Shown here piece by piece: positions 28,208 to 36,968 of a DNA stretch of 64,000 bases (the first letter of the stretch is position 1; each line of letters begins with the position of its first letter). A program made the position numbers and the translations under genes. Under the pieces are notes generated by a model that saw nothing but the letters and a program-made list of their open reading frames with translations, ran no database searches and was not told where the DNA came from. The stretch is from Ligilactobacillus apodemi DSM 16634 = JCM 16172 (GTDB lineage Bacteria; Bacillota; Bacilli; Lactobacillales; Lactobacillaceae), in contig NZ_AZFT01000048.1 of assembly GCF_001434405.1 (NCBI RefSeq), forward strand, positions 1-64,000. Direction: 5' to 3'.

Positions 28208-28236
28208 AAATTAGCACGTTCATACAAAATAGTCAA
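28208..28236 (-). promoter_or_regulatory. lacD promoter
   Basis: On the minus strand -35 TTGACT (28231-28236) and -10 TAATTT (28208-28213), spacer 17 bases. Confidence 0.7.
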
Positions 28237-28247
28237 TCCATAACTCA

Positions 28248-28952
28248 TCAATCGATCGATTCAAATTGGATATGGAAATATTCCCAGCGTTCATAAGAAC
28301 AGACGTATTCGACGATTTGGTCGCTCAAAGAAAGCGTTGTTGTTCGTTCTTGTTTGATAGTTGGCGTTTGCTCAGAAATATTTAAAAGTTTGGCAACATG
28401 GAGCGGAGTTGGCAAGGCGACTTGGTTAGTTTCAGTATAATGTTCGACCGTGAGATTGATCTTAAATTCTTCTTTGATCCGTTGGTAGATCGAAGTATAA
28501 TACCGAAGTTCAAGCGGGTGGGTGATGAAGCGTTCGGGCATATAAGTGCATTGGTAAAGATAAGGTGTTTGTTCTGTTTGGCGCAAGCGGGTGATCGCAT
28601 AATATGATTCGAACGGTTCAAGTCCGAGCTTAGTTAAGATCTTGGGGTCATGAGCTTTGATGATGCTCAAGACCTTTGTTTTTGGCTGTTTAAGTTGCGC
28701 ACTCATCAAATCACTGAATTTAAGCACTTTTAACTTACGAGCCCGCGCAACATAAGTTCCCCGCCCTTGGTAGCGTACGAGATAACCATCGGCGACGAGC
28801 TCTTTTAAGGCATGGATCACCGTGATCGAACTCACATGGTATTTTTTAGTTAATTCGGCTTCACTGTAAAATTTTTCACCGTTTTCAAATTTGCCTGAAA
28901 GAATTTCATTTTTTAAATGATTTTTGATTTGTTGATGTTTGGGAATCTTCAT
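28248..28952 (-). CDS. GntR-family regulator with UTRA domain (second of two)
   Basis: 234 aa. The N-terminal GntR winged helix (SEAELTKKYHVSSITVIHAL) is followed by a UTRA effector domain (about 95-230). The start is placed at ATG 28952 behind SD GAGG; a GTG at 28958 is too close. It begins three bases from the stop of another GntR gene, so the two are co-expressed. The divergent GH35/PTS operon makes it a candidate for BgaR or NagR function. UTRA domains of this type bind sugar phosphates such as GlcN-6-P or GalNAc-6-P. Confidence 0.85.
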   Translation of the reverse strand: MKIPKHQQIKNHLKNEILSGKFENGEKFYSEAELTKKYHVSSITVIHALKELVADGYLVRYQGRGTYVARARKLKVLKFSDLMSAQLKQPKTKVLSIIKAHDPKILTKLGLEPFESYYAITRLRQTEQTPYLYQCTYMPERFITHPLELRYYTSIYQRIKEEFKINLTVEHYTETNQVALPTPLHVAKLLNISEQTPTIKQERTTTLSLSDQIVEYVCSYERWEYFHIQFESID

Positions 28953-28954
28953 AC

Positions 28955-29677
28955 TCACACCTCGTTGTTGGCCAAAGGGACCTTATACGAAAAGTAACGT
29001 GAAGGGGCGGTGGTGATGGTGAATTCAAAGGGAATATGATCGACATCAAAAGTTCGCCGTTGAATCTTTAAACAAGGAGTACCGACTTTTAGATCCAGTA
29101 ATTCCGATTCGCGTGCGTTGATCAAACTCGCAAAGAACTCTTCTTCGCCATCTTTGATCTTGAGCGCATATTTGGTGCTCAAAAGATCATAGAGTGAATT
29201 TTTTAACAGCTCATTACGTCGCAACTTAGGGAAACGTTTGGCTGGTAAAAATGTTTTTTCAAATAAGATCGGCTGAAAATTGAGCATGCGTAACCGTTCG
29301 ATCCGATAAACCAGTTCATCTTGTTTAAGCCCTAATTTTTGGGCGATATAGTAGTTAGGCGTTGTTTTAGCAAACATCAAGAGTTCAGAAGTTGGCGCTA
29401 GATTTTCTTTATGTGCGACTTTACTGAAGCTGTAAAATTTAGCGAAATCAAACTTGGCTGGTTCATAAGAAACATAGTAACCAGTGTTTTTAGCTTTAGT
29501 GATGAATTTAAGGTCTTCTAACTCACTTAAAGCAGCGCGAATCGTTGAGCGACTAACGTTATATTTCTTAGAAAGCTCATTTTCTGTAAAAAAACGAGTA
29601 TTGAGTTGTTGTTTTTCAGATACGATCAGCTGGATCAATTGATCAGCGATCTGTGAATATTTAGGACGAACCGACAT
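28955..29677 (-). CDS. GntR-family regulator with UTRA domain (first of two)
   Basis: 240 aa. Winged helix with TENELSKKYNVSRSTIRAAL near residue 30, followed by a UTRA domain (YRIERLRMLNFQPIL). The SD GAGGAGG is strong. It is transcribed away from the GH35/PTS operon and directly followed by the second GntR gene. The pair is only distantly similar, so each may read a different sugar phosphate. One of them is the probable ligand of the GGTATATACC sites at 29875 and 36933, but which one cannot be told from sequence. Confidence 0.85.
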   Translation of the reverse strand: MSVRPKYSQIADQLIQLIVSEKQQLNTRFFTENELSKKYNVSRSTIRAALSELEDLKFITKAKNTGYYVSYEPAKFDFAKFYSFSKVAHKENLAPTSELLMFAKTTPNYYIAQKLGLKQDELVYRIERLRMLNFQPILFEKTFLPAKRFPKLRRNELLKNSLYDLLSTKYALKIKDGEEEFFASLINARESELLDLKVGTPCLKIQRRTFDVDHIPFEFTITTAPSRYFSYKVPLANNEV

Positions 29678-29726
29678 AAAAAACCTCCTCTTCGTTTTGA
29701 AAATTGTATGTGAAAAAAATCTTGTT

Positions 29727-29736
29727 ATGATAGCGC
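29727..29736 (+). repeat. ATGATAGCGC direct repeat, copy 1
   Basis: Identical 10-base word recurs at 29837-29846. Both are followed at similar distance by CATC (TTCATC and ATACATC). They lie in the divergent region between the GntR pair and the GH35 operon; the core resembles a cre half (GATAGCGC). Confidence 0.5.
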
Positions 29737-29836
29737 TTCATCTTGATTATAACCTAAATGGTTTGGAAATTAGTAGTGAAAATAACTGCGAAAGAGTTTA
29801 ACTTTGAAGTGAAATCGGCTAAAATCAGAAGTGTAA

Positions 29837-29846
29837 ATGATAGCGC
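29837..29846 (+). repeat. ATGATAGCGC direct repeat, copy 2
   Basis: Second copy of the word at 29727-29736. The wider stretch TGATAGCGCATACA fits the cre consensus at 12 of 14 positions, so CcpA is a possible binder. Confidence 0.5.
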
Positions 29847-29874
29847 ATACATCAGTGTGAGGGCATCATTTATG

Positions 29875-29884
29875 GGTATATACC
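29875..29884. promoter_or_regulatory. GGTATATACC palindrome upstream of the GH35 operon
   Basis: Perfect 10-base palindrome 90 bases upstream of the GH35 start. The same palindrome is at the glmS promoter (36933-36942). It resembles NagR/GntR operator cores. Confidence 0.6.
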
Positions 29885-29973
29885 TTTTATGGCTGAAGCC
29901 GATGTTTTAAGAAACTTATGAAACACTAGCGTAACTTAATATATTAACATACTAAATCTATGAGGTAATGAAA

Positions 29974-31767
29974 ATGGATAATTTAAAGGTACAGGAAGAT
30001 AAGCTGTATTTAGATGGGCAAGAATTTAAGCTTCTTTCAGGTGCGATCCATTACTTCAGGGTTCCCCGCGCGAACTGGCGTCGTTCTTTATTCAATTTGA
30101 AGGCGCTAGGTTTTAACACGGTTGAGACCTATACGGCGTGGAATCTGCATGAACCAAGGGCAGGTGAATTTGATTTTACTGGGCAACTAGATCTAGGGGC
30201 CTTTATAAAATTAGCACAAGAATTAGGCTTAAATGTTATTGTTAGACCTTCGCCTTATATTTGTGCGGAATGGGAATTTGGCGGTTTGCCAGCATGGCTT
30301 TTAAATTTACAGGGCGTGAGATTACGTGCTAATGATCCGACCTATTTAGCCTGCGTTGAGTGTTACTACCGCGAATTATTTAAAATCCTAGTTCCTTTGC
30401 AACGCTCACATGGTGGACCAATCATGATGATGCAGATCGAAAATGAATATGGTTCATATGGTGAAGATAAAGCGTACTTGCGTAGTATCAAAGCTTTAAT
30501 GGAAAAGTTGGGGGTAGATGTTCCATTATTTACAGCTGATGGTGCCTGGCGCGCTACTTTACGGGCAGGGAGCTTGTTAGAAGATAATGTTTTAGCCACA
30601 GGAAATTTTGGCTCACACGCAAAAGAAAACTTTGCACAAATGAGAGCTTATCAAGCTGAATTAGGCGTAAAACAACCCTTACTTTGTATGGAATTTTGGG
30701 ATGGGTGGTTTAGTCGCTGGGGTAAACCGGTGGTCAAGCGTGATCAAGCTGAGCTATTAGATGCTTTACGGGAAGTCTTGTTATTAGGCGAGGGCGTAAA
30801 TCTCTATATGTTTCATGGCGGCACGAACTTTGGGTTTATGAATGGTTGTTCGGCGCGTTTGGAACATGATCTATCACAGATCACAGCCTATGATTATGGC
30901 GCACCACTAAATGAAGTCGGTGATCCTACACCAACGTATTTTATGATCCAAGATTTGATCCATGAGTTGTACCCTGAGTTAAAACAAGCGACCCCGCTTT
31001 ATAGCCAAAAAATAGAGCGCTTACAAATCCCGCTCTCACACAAGACTAGTTTATTTGGGAATTTACATCATGTAACTAGTCGCACGGATAGTCAATATCC
31101 GCAAACAATGGAAACAGTTGGACAATTTTACGGTTATTTGTTGTATCGGACTCACATTGAACGTGATACGTTAGCAACTGAAAAATTGCGCGTGATCGAT
31201 GCCCGTGATCGGGTCCAAGTTTATGTGGAAGAACAACATGAAAAGACGCAATACCAAGAAGAGATCGGAGCGCCGATCGAGGTCAAATTACCACAAAAAT
31301 ATAACCAGCTCGACATTTTGGTCGAAAACATGGGACGAGTCAATTATGGGAGCAAATTAACGGCGCAAACACAACAAAAAGGGATCCGAACTGGGGTAAT
31401 GGTCGATCTCCACTTTGTTAGTGATTGGCAACAATATGCACTTGACTTAAGTAAGCTCGCACAACTTGATTATAAGCGACCTTATTTGCAACAGACACCA
31501 AGCTTTTATAAATATACTTTTGACTTAGCTAAAACCGGTGATTGTTACCTAGACCTGACTCATTTTGGTAAAGGTGTAGCGTTATTAAACGGACATAATT
31601 TAGGGCGTTTTTGGCAAGTGGGACCGCAATTAGCGCTCTTTTGTCCCGCCTCATTTTTTGAAGTAGGTAAAAATGAAATCGTTATCTTTGAGACTGAAGG
31701 TAAATATTGTGACACGATAGATTTAGTTAAAGAACCAATTTATAAGCAATTAAGGAGTGAACAATAA
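29974..31767 (+). CDS. bgaC: GH35 beta-galactosidase (BgaC type)
   Basis: 597-aa glycosidase. The acid/base Glu158 is in QIENEYG and the nucleophile Glu240 in CMEFWDGWF. N-terminal FKLLSGAIHYFRVPR is typical of GH35. There is no signal peptide, so it acts in the cytosol. BgaC enzymes prefer Gal-beta-1,3-GlcNAc/GalNAc, which fits the amino-sugar genes that follow. The ATG at 29968 is too near the SD GAGG at 29962; 29974 is used. It is first in a seven-gene operon and overlaps the PTS EIIB start by one base (TAATG). It likely acts on the phosphorylated or free disaccharide brought in by that PTS. Confidence 0.9.
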   Translation: MDNLKVQEDKLYLDGQEFKLLSGAIHYFRVPRANWRRSLFNLKALGFNTVETYTAWNLHEPRAGEFDFTGQLDLGAFIKLAQELGLNVIVRPSPYICAEWEFGGLPAWLLNLQGVRLRANDPTYLACVECYYRELFKILVPLQRSHGGPIMMMQIENEYGSYGEDKAYLRSIKALMEKLGVDVPLFTADGAWRATLRAGSLLEDNVLATGNFGSHAKENFAQMRAYQAELGVKQPLLCMEFWDGWFSRWGKPVVKRDQAELLDALREVLLLGEGVNLYMFHGGTNFGFMNGCSARLEHDLSQITAYDYGAPLNEVGDPTPTYFMIQDLIHELYPELKQATPLYSQKIERLQIPLSHKTSLFGNLHHVTSRTDSQYPQTMETVGQFYGYLLYRTHIERDTLATEKLRVIDARDRVQVYVEEQHEKTQYQEEIGAPIEVKLPQKYNQLDILVENMGRVNYGSKLTAQTQQKGIRTGVMVDLHFVSDWQQYALDLSKLAQLDYKRPYLQQTPSFYKYTFDLAKTGDCYLDLTHFGKGVALLNGHNLGRFWQVGPQLALFCPASFFEVGKNEIVIFETEGKYCDTIDLVKEPIYKQLRSEQ

Positions 31768-32249
31768 TGATTATTGGAGTAAGGATCGATGGGCGCTTGA
31801 TCCATGGTCAAGTAGCCAATTTGTGGACAACAAAGTTAAATATTACTCGGATCATGGTCGTCGATGATGAAGTTTCCAAAAGTGCGATCGAAAAAAGTGG
31901 GTTGAAATTAGCAACTCCGGCCGGCGTCAAATTAAGTGTTTTACCTTATGAACTCGCCGCCGAAAATATTTTAGCAAAACGCTATGAATCGCAACGTTTA
32001 TTGATCGTTGCTAAGAAACCGCACTATTTGTTGGAATTGGTCAAAAAAGGTGTGCCGATTGAAGAGATCAACGTTGGTAACATGTCTCAGACCGATACGA
32101 CCATAGCGGTCACACGCTCGGTCAATGTCGAAAAAGAAGATATTGCTGAATTTAAAGAATTACAAGCACGTGGAGTCCGTTTGGTCCACCAAATGGTTCC
32201 GGCTGATTCTGCCGAAGACTTTATGAGTCTCTTAGACAAGAAGGGGTGA
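31767..32249 (+). CDS. PTS mannose-family EIIB
   Basis: 160-aa cytosolic EIIB of the mannose/sorbose family. The phosphorylated His13 is in RIDGRLIHGQV near the N-terminus. It passes phosphate from EIIA to the incoming sugar. It is coupled to bgaC by a TAATG overlap and followed after 7 bases by EIIC. The set resembles the galacto-N-biose/N-acetylgalactosamine systems of lactobacilli and pneumococci (inference from operon partners). Confidence 0.92.
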   Translation: MIIGVRIDGRLIHGQVANLWTTKLNITRIMVVDDEVSKSAIEKSGLKLATPAGVKLSVLPYELAAENILAKRYESQRLLIVAKKPHYLLELVKKGVPIEEINVGNMSQTDTTIAVTRSVNVEKEDIAEFKELQARGVRLVHQMVPADSAEDFMSLLDKKG

Positions 32250-32256
32250 ATTTAAA

Positions 32257-33159
32257 ATGACGATCGCATGGTGGCAAATTTTACTATTAACGTTATATGC
32301 AGGCTATCAGATCTTAGATGAATTGCAAATCAACTCATCCGCCGGTTCCGCAGTATTTGCGGGTTTTATTTCAGGACTTATTATGGGTGATTTAAAAACA
32401 GGTTTATACATCGGTGGGATGATGCAGTTAACGATCTTAGGTGTCGGAACTTTTGGCGGCGCTTCCAGAATTGACGCGAACTCAGGAACTGTCTTAGCGA
32501 CCGCCTTTGCAGTCTCAGTGGGGATGGATCCTAAACAAGCGATGGCAGCAATCGCGGTGCCAGTAGCGGCGTTAATGATCCAAACCGATATTTTAGGGCG
32601 TTTTGCCAACACCTACTTTGCACACAAGATCGATAAAGACATCGAAAACTTCCAATACAAAAAAATCGAACGTCACTTCTTGATGGGAGCAATCTCTTGG
32701 TCACTTTCTCGGATGTTACCAGTCTTTTTAGCTTTAGCATTTGGCGGTGGTTTGGTTTCGAAAGTCGTTGGTTATTTAAATGGCGATCTTAAGTGGTTAG
32801 GTGATGGTTTATCAGTTGCTGGGGCAGTTTTACCAGCAGTTGGTTTTGCGATCTTATTACGCTACTTGCCAGTGAAGAAAAACTTTGCCTATCTTATTTT
32901 AGGTTTTGTGATCACCGCAATTTTGACAACGATCTTTGGCAACATTCAAACACTTGGTACCAGTGTCATGGGCTTAGATAAGACCTTAGTGGCTAACTTC
33001 AACAGTTTACCAATGTTAGCGATCGCTTTGATCGGCTTAGCTTTAGCCTATATTTCATACAAGAACAATACCGAAAAAGAACAAGCACCAAAAGCACCCG
33101 CTGAAAGTGCAGCCGTAAATAATAACAGTGAGGGGGAAATTGAAGATGACGAACTCTAA
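32257..33159 (+). CDS. PTS mannose-family EIIC
   Basis: 300-aa membrane subunit with about seven spans. The conserved GLIMGDLKTGLYIGGMMQL and GVGTFGGASRIDANSG regions (read in parts) are typical of the EII-Sor family. It ends in a hydrophilic acidic tail. SD AAGGGG. It forms the sugar channel with EIID, whose gene overlaps its 3' end by 14 bases. Confidence 0.93.
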   Translation: MTIAWWQILLLTLYAGYQILDELQINSSAGSAVFAGFISGLIMGDLKTGLYIGGMMQLTILGVGTFGGASRIDANSGTVLATAFAVSVGMDPKQAMAAIAVPVAALMIQTDILGRFANTYFAHKIDKDIENFQYKKIERHFLMGAISWSLSRMLPVFLALAFGGGLVSKVVGYLNGDLKWLGDGLSVAGAVLPAVGFAILLRYLPVKKNFAYLILGFVITAILTTIFGNIQTLGTSVMGLDKTLVANFNSLPMLAIALIGLALAYISYKNNTEKEQAPKAPAESAAVNNNSEGEIEDDEL

Positions 33160-33973
33160 TAAAACAAAGACAACCGGTTATAAATTGACCGCTGCAGACT
33201 TTAAACAGATCAATCGGCGTAGTCTCTTTGGTTTTCAATTAGGTTGGAACTACGAACGCATGCAAGGTTCAGGTTATCTATATACGATCTTGCCTCAATT
33301 GCGCAAGCTCTATGGTGATGATACCCCTGAGTTAAAACGGATGATGAAATTACACGCCCAATTTTTCAACACGTCAAACTTTTTTAACACGATCGTAACG
33401 GGGATCGATTTGGCGTTAGAAGAAGAGGAAGGCGAAAAATCGGCTGAAACTGTCAATGGGATCAAAACAGGTTTGATGGGACCTTTTGCCGCGATCGGGG
33501 ATGCGATCTTTGGCGCGTTAGTCCCAGCGATCTTTGGGGCAATTGCAGCTGATATGGCGGTAAAAGGCAATCCATTAGGCGTTTTGATCTGGGTGATCGC
33601 CTGTATCGCAATCATGATCTTTCGTTGGAGTCAATTAAAATTTGCTTACCGCGAAGGAACACAGTTAGTGACTACAATGCAGCACCGCTTGAATGCTTTG
33701 ACCGCTGCAGCAACCCAACTCGGGGTCTTCATGGTCGGTGCGTTGGTAGCAACGATGATCAACGTTAAGATTGCTTGGGCGCCAATGATCGGGGACGTGA
33801 AAGTTGATTTACAAAATAACTTAGACATGTTGTTACCACGGTTATTACCAGCAGTTATCGTTTTAGGGATCTACTGGATGTTAGGTAAGAAAAGTATGAC
33901 GTCGACTAAGGCGATCTTTATCGTATTGTTTATTTCGATCGCATTGTCGGCACTTGGAGTTATTTCAAAATAA
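33146..33973 (+). CDS. PTS mannose-family EIID
   Basis: 275-aa membrane-associated subunit. Family signatures are the N-terminal RSLFGFQLGWNYERMQG, LMGPFAAIGDAIFGALVPAI, and a hydrophobic C-terminus. The frame opens at a GTG at 33128; the ATG at 33146, behind GAGGGGG, is the better start. It overlaps the EIIC stop, implying translational coupling. Confidence 0.92.
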   Translation: MTNSNKTKTTGYKLTAADFKQINRRSLFGFQLGWNYERMQGSGYLYTILPQLRKLYGDDTPELKRMMKLHAQFFNTSNFFNTIVTGIDLALEEEEGEKSAETVNGIKTGLMGPFAAIGDAIFGALVPAIFGAIAADMAVKGNPLGVLIWVIACIAIMIFRWSQLKFAYREGTQLVTTMQHRLNALTAAATQLGVFMVGALVATMINVKIAWAPMIGDVKVDLQNNLDMLLPRLLPAVIVLGIYWMLGKKSMTSTKAIFIVLFISIALSALGVISK

Positions 33974-34039
33974 CGTATCAAACGGACCATGGTAAATGTT
34001 ACTATGGTTTGTTTCTAGCAAGAAAGGATGAAATTTATA

Positions 34040-34426
34040 ATGAAACCATTAATTTTGATCAGTCACGGTGAAATGTGTGTAGAATTGAAAAAAAGTGTTG
34101 AGATGATCATGGGACCACAAGATGATATTTATACGGTTGCTTTATTGCCAAATGAAGGCCAAGCCGAGTTTTTGGCTAAATTTGAACAAACGGTGGCAGG
34201 CTTAACTGACTTTACCGTTTTAGCCGATCTTTACGGTGGTACGCCATGTAACGTTATTGCTAAAGAGATCATGGCGGGCAAAGATTATCGGTTATATGCT
34301 GGCATGAATATGGCAATGGTCATCGGCTATTTGAATGCTTCGATGTTAGGCAGTGAAGCCGACTTAGTGAACGATGCGAAAAATGGTGTGACTGATGTTA
34401 ACGATGCCCTAAAGGCGCTAATGTAG
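34040..34426 (+). CDS. PTS mannose-family EIIA
   Basis: 128-aa cytosolic subunit, phosphorylated by HPr on His9 (LILISHGEMC). The conserved LADLYGGTPCNV is also present. An ATG at 34028 lies on the SD itself (AAAGGA at 34023-34028), so 34040 is chosen. Stand-alone EIIA after EIIB-C-D is the usual arrangement for galactosamine-type systems. Confidence 0.9.
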   Translation: MKPLILISHGEMCVELKKSVEMIMGPQDDIYTVALLPNEGQAEFLAKFEQTVAGLTDFTVLADLYGGTPCNVIAKEIMAGKDYRLYAGMNMAMVIGYLNASMLGSEADLVNDAKNGVTDVNDALKALM

Positions 34427-34442
34427 ATGGGAAGTGAAGGTA

Positions 34443-35609
34443 ATGTTTACAACAAGTGAGGCACAATTAAAAAAATTAGGCGCTTTGATCACGACAAAAG
34501 AGATCGCTCAACAGCCAGAACTTTGGGAAGAAACAGCCTTGATCTATCAACAATATCAAGCTAAATTAGCTGAATTTATCACCAGCTTTGTGCTCAAAGA
34601 AAATCAAAAACTACGGGTCATTTTTACGGGAGCAGGCACCTCACAATATGTGGGCGATACGCTAGTGCCATATTTGCGCCAAGTCGGTGACTCAAGCCTA
34701 TTTAGCTTTGAGAGTTTAGCAACGACCGATATCGTTGCCAGTCCGAAAGATTATTTATTGCCAAACGAACCGACGCTCCTTGTTTCGTTTGCGCGCAGTG
34801 GGAATAGTCCTGAAAGTAAAGCAACGGTGCAATTGGCAACGCGGTTAGTCAAAAATATCAAACATTTGATCATCACCTGTGCGCCTGAAGGTGAGTTAGC
34901 TAAATTTGGCAATAGTGATCCCGACAGCTTAGTCGTTTTGATGCCCCAATGTTCAAATGACAAAGGGTTTGCGATGACTGGTTCATTTTCGTGCATGGTC
35001 TTAGCGGGCTTGTTGTTCTTTGATCAAACTACACCAGCACAAAAATTAGCATATGTTGCTAAATGTGCGAGCTTGGGGCGTGAAGTGCTTACTAATGAAG
35101 CAAAAATAAAAGACCTAGTCGACCTAGATTTTGAGCGAATCGTTTATCTTGGTTCGGGTAGTTTAAGTGGGCTTGCTCGCGAAGCGCAACTAAAGATCTT
35201 AGAATTGACCCATGGCCAGATCGCCACTAGTTTTGATTCTTCGATGGGCTTTAGACATGGGCCAAAATCATTTATCACGGATAAAACGCTAGTCCTTGGT
35301 TTTGTAGGTAACGATGCCTATACTAAACAATACGATCTAGATGTTTTAAACGAGATCTTCCATGATCAGATCGCTAAAAAGACTGTTGCAGTCGGGCAAT
35401 TAGCTGATATCCCATTTGCGGGAACAAAAATCGCTTTGACAAGTGATGAATTATTGCCAGCTGGTTATTTAGCGTTACCAGATGTGATGGTCGCCCAGAC
35501 AGTGGCGTTGTTAACGGCGGTTAAGCTCAAAAATACCCCGGACACCCCTTCGCCGACTGGAACGGTTAACCGGGTAGTCGAAGGTGTTGTGATCCACGAA
35601 TTCAATTGA
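34443..35609 (+). CDS. agaS: Galactosamine-6-phosphate isomerase/deaminase, AgaS type
   Basis: 388 aa with two SIS (sugar isomerase) domains: FTGAGTSQYVGD and FARSGNSPES in the first, YLGSGSLSGLAREA in the second. AgaS converts galactosamine-6-phosphate to tagatose-6-phosphate plus ammonia. The frame opens at a GTG at 34434; the SD GGGAAG favours the ATG at 34443. Next to nagA it supplies the second step after deacetylation and feeds the LacD branch. Confidence 0.9.
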   Translation: MFTTSEAQLKKLGALITTKEIAQQPELWEETALIYQQYQAKLAEFITSFVLKENQKLRVIFTGAGTSQYVGDTLVPYLRQVGDSSLFSFESLATTDIVASPKDYLLPNEPTLLVSFARSGNSPESKATVQLATRLVKNIKHLIITCAPEGELAKFGNSDPDSLVVLMPQCSNDKGFAMTGSFSCMVLAGLLFFDQTTPAQKLAYVAKCASLGREVLTNEAKIKDLVDLDFERIVYLGSGSLSGLAREAQLKILELTHGQIATSFDSSMGFRHGPKSFITDKTLVLGFVGNDAYTKQYDLDVLNEIFHDQIAKKTVAVGQLADIPFAGTKIALTSDELLPAGYLALPDVMVAQTVALLTAVKLKNTPDTPSPTGTVNRVVEGVVIHEFN

Positions 35610-35624
35610 ACGAGGTAAACAAGA

Positions 35625-36776
35625 ATGCACTATTATCTAAAAGCAAAGAGTTTTTTAACTAAAAGTGGTTTGAAAAATGGGGGCTTTTTAGAGATCAAAG
35701 ATGGCAAATTTGGTAACTATTTGGCAGTAAAGAAGTTGCCAAAAGATGCCAAAGTGATCGACAAAGGCGAAATGTTGATTGCACCAGGTTTGGTCGATAC
35801 CCACATTCATGGTTATTTGGGACACGATGTGATGGATGGCGATTTAAATGGTTTGTCTAAGATCGCCCAAGGTTTGTTGGCGTGTGGTGTCACCTCATTT
35901 TTACCGACAACGTTAACTGCCTCAAAAGAAAAACTAAAACAAGTTTGTCAATTGATCGGGCAAAATCATGCCCACATCAAAGGTGCCAAGATCCAAGGAA
36001 TCTATTTAGAAGGACCGTACTTCACGATCCCGCATAAAGGTGCGCAAGATCCACGCTATATGCGCCCCGCAGACATTGATGAATTACTAGAACTACAGGC
36101 AGCTTCTGGCGGGATGATCAAAAAGATCGCTCTTGCCCCTGAAAAAGCAGGTGCGCTAGATTTTATCCCAAAAGCAGTGGCGGCTGGTGTCAAAGTCGGT
36201 TTAGGGCATAGTGATGCCACTTATGAACAAGCCTTAGCCGCCCTTGATCATGGTGCTAGTTTCTTTGTCCATGCGTATAACGGGATGAGTGGACTACAGC
36301 ACCGGGCTCCAGGGATGGTCGGGGCGCTCTTTAGTACCAAGGCGTATGCCGAAATGATCTGTGACGGACATCACATCCATCCGGGAGCGATCCAAGCTTT
36401 AGTTAACGCCAAAACATCGGCTAAACTCGCTTTAGTGACCGATTGTATGCAAGCTGGTGGGATGCCGGCAGGGCAATATAAGTTAGGTGAGTTTTTAGTT
36501 GATGTTAAAGACGGCGCAGCCCGGTTGCAAAATGGCGGCAGTCTAGCTGGGAGTGTCTTAGAACTTTTTAGTGCGGTGCAAAATTTAGTTAACTGGGGGA
36601 TCTGCAGTTTACCTGATGCCTTAATGATGGCGACACAAATCCCAGCGCAAAGTGCGGGGATCGCTGATGTTTGTGGCAAGATCGAAACTGGTCTAGCTGC
36701 CGATTTTATCGTGATCGATCCAGCGCTTGAATTGAGTGAAACTTACATTGACGGCGAGCTAGTATACCAAAAATAA
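35625..36776 (+). CDS. nagA: N-acetylglucosamine/galactosamine-6-phosphate deacetylase
   Basis: 383-aa amidohydrolase-fold deacetylase. Metal and substrate motifs in order are DTHIHGYLGHD, the glutamate in YLEGPYF, GHSDATYEQ, HAYNGMSGLQHR and the catalytic Asp in VTDCMQAGG. It removes acetate from GlcNAc-6-P or GalNAc-6-P. It is last in the operon, 15 bases after agaS, and is followed by a terminator. In this operon GalNAc-6-P is the likelier physiological substrate, but both are possible. Confidence 0.92.
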   Translation: MHYYLKAKSFLTKSGLKNGGFLEIKDGKFGNYLAVKKLPKDAKVIDKGEMLIAPGLVDTHIHGYLGHDVMDGDLNGLSKIAQGLLACGVTSFLPTTLTASKEKLKQVCQLIGQNHAHIKGAKIQGIYLEGPYFTIPHKGAQDPRYMRPADIDELLELQAASGGMIKKIALAPEKAGALDFIPKAVAAGVKVGLGHSDATYEQALAALDHGASFFVHAYNGMSGLQHRAPGMVGALFSTKAYAEMICDGHHIHPGAIQALVNAKTSAKLALVTDCMQAGGMPAGQYKLGEFLVDVKDGAARLQNGGSLAGSVLELFSAVQNLVNWGICSLPDALMMATQIPAQSAGIADVCGKIETGLAADFIVIDPALELSETYIDGELVYQK

Positions 36777-36782
36777 TTTGGC

Positions 36783-36821
36783 AAAAGAGCACTTTGTTCA
36801 TTGAGCGAAGTGTTCTTTTTT
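36783..36821 (+). terminator. Terminator of the GH35/PTS/nagA operon
   Basis: AAGAGCACTTT / AAGTGTTCTTT with a T6 run. Confidence 0.78.
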
Positions 36822-36822
36822 C

Positions 36823-36837
36823 ATTGGGTATACCAAT
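36823..36837. promoter_or_regulatory. GntR-type site upstream of the glmS promoter
   Basis: ATTGGGTATACCAAT, a near-perfect palindrome of the same type as GGTATATACC. It is just upstream of the -35 box. Confidence 0.55.
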
Positions 36838-36851
36838 TTTGAGTTTTTTGG

Positions 36852-36880
36852 TTGACAGCTAAAAAATTGTGCGATATATT
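36852..36880 (+). promoter_or_regulatory. glmS promoter
   Basis: -35 TTGACA at 36852-36857 and -10 TATATT at 36875-36880 with a 17-base spacer. It is bracketed by two GntR-type palindromes at 36823 and 36933. The leader is only about 80 bases, too short for a glmS ribozyme. Confidence 0.82.
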
Positions 36881-36932
36881 TAGTCGTGTTACTGATATAG
36901 TGACTTTTATATAAAAATTAAGATAATTTTAA

Positions 36933-36942
36933 GGTATATACC
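36933..36942. promoter_or_regulatory. GGTATATACC operator-like site in the glmS leader
   Basis: Perfect palindrome, followed by AATTT as in NagR-type operators, 27 bases upstream of the ATG. Identical core at 29875-29884. Confidence 0.65.
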
Positions 36943-36968
36943 AATTTAAAAATGAGAGGTATTTTATT

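Noticed and set aside
36881-36968. glmS ribozyme in the glmS leader
   Set aside because: The leader from the promoter to the ATG is about 80 bases, too short for the ribozyme, and no matching core pairing is visible.
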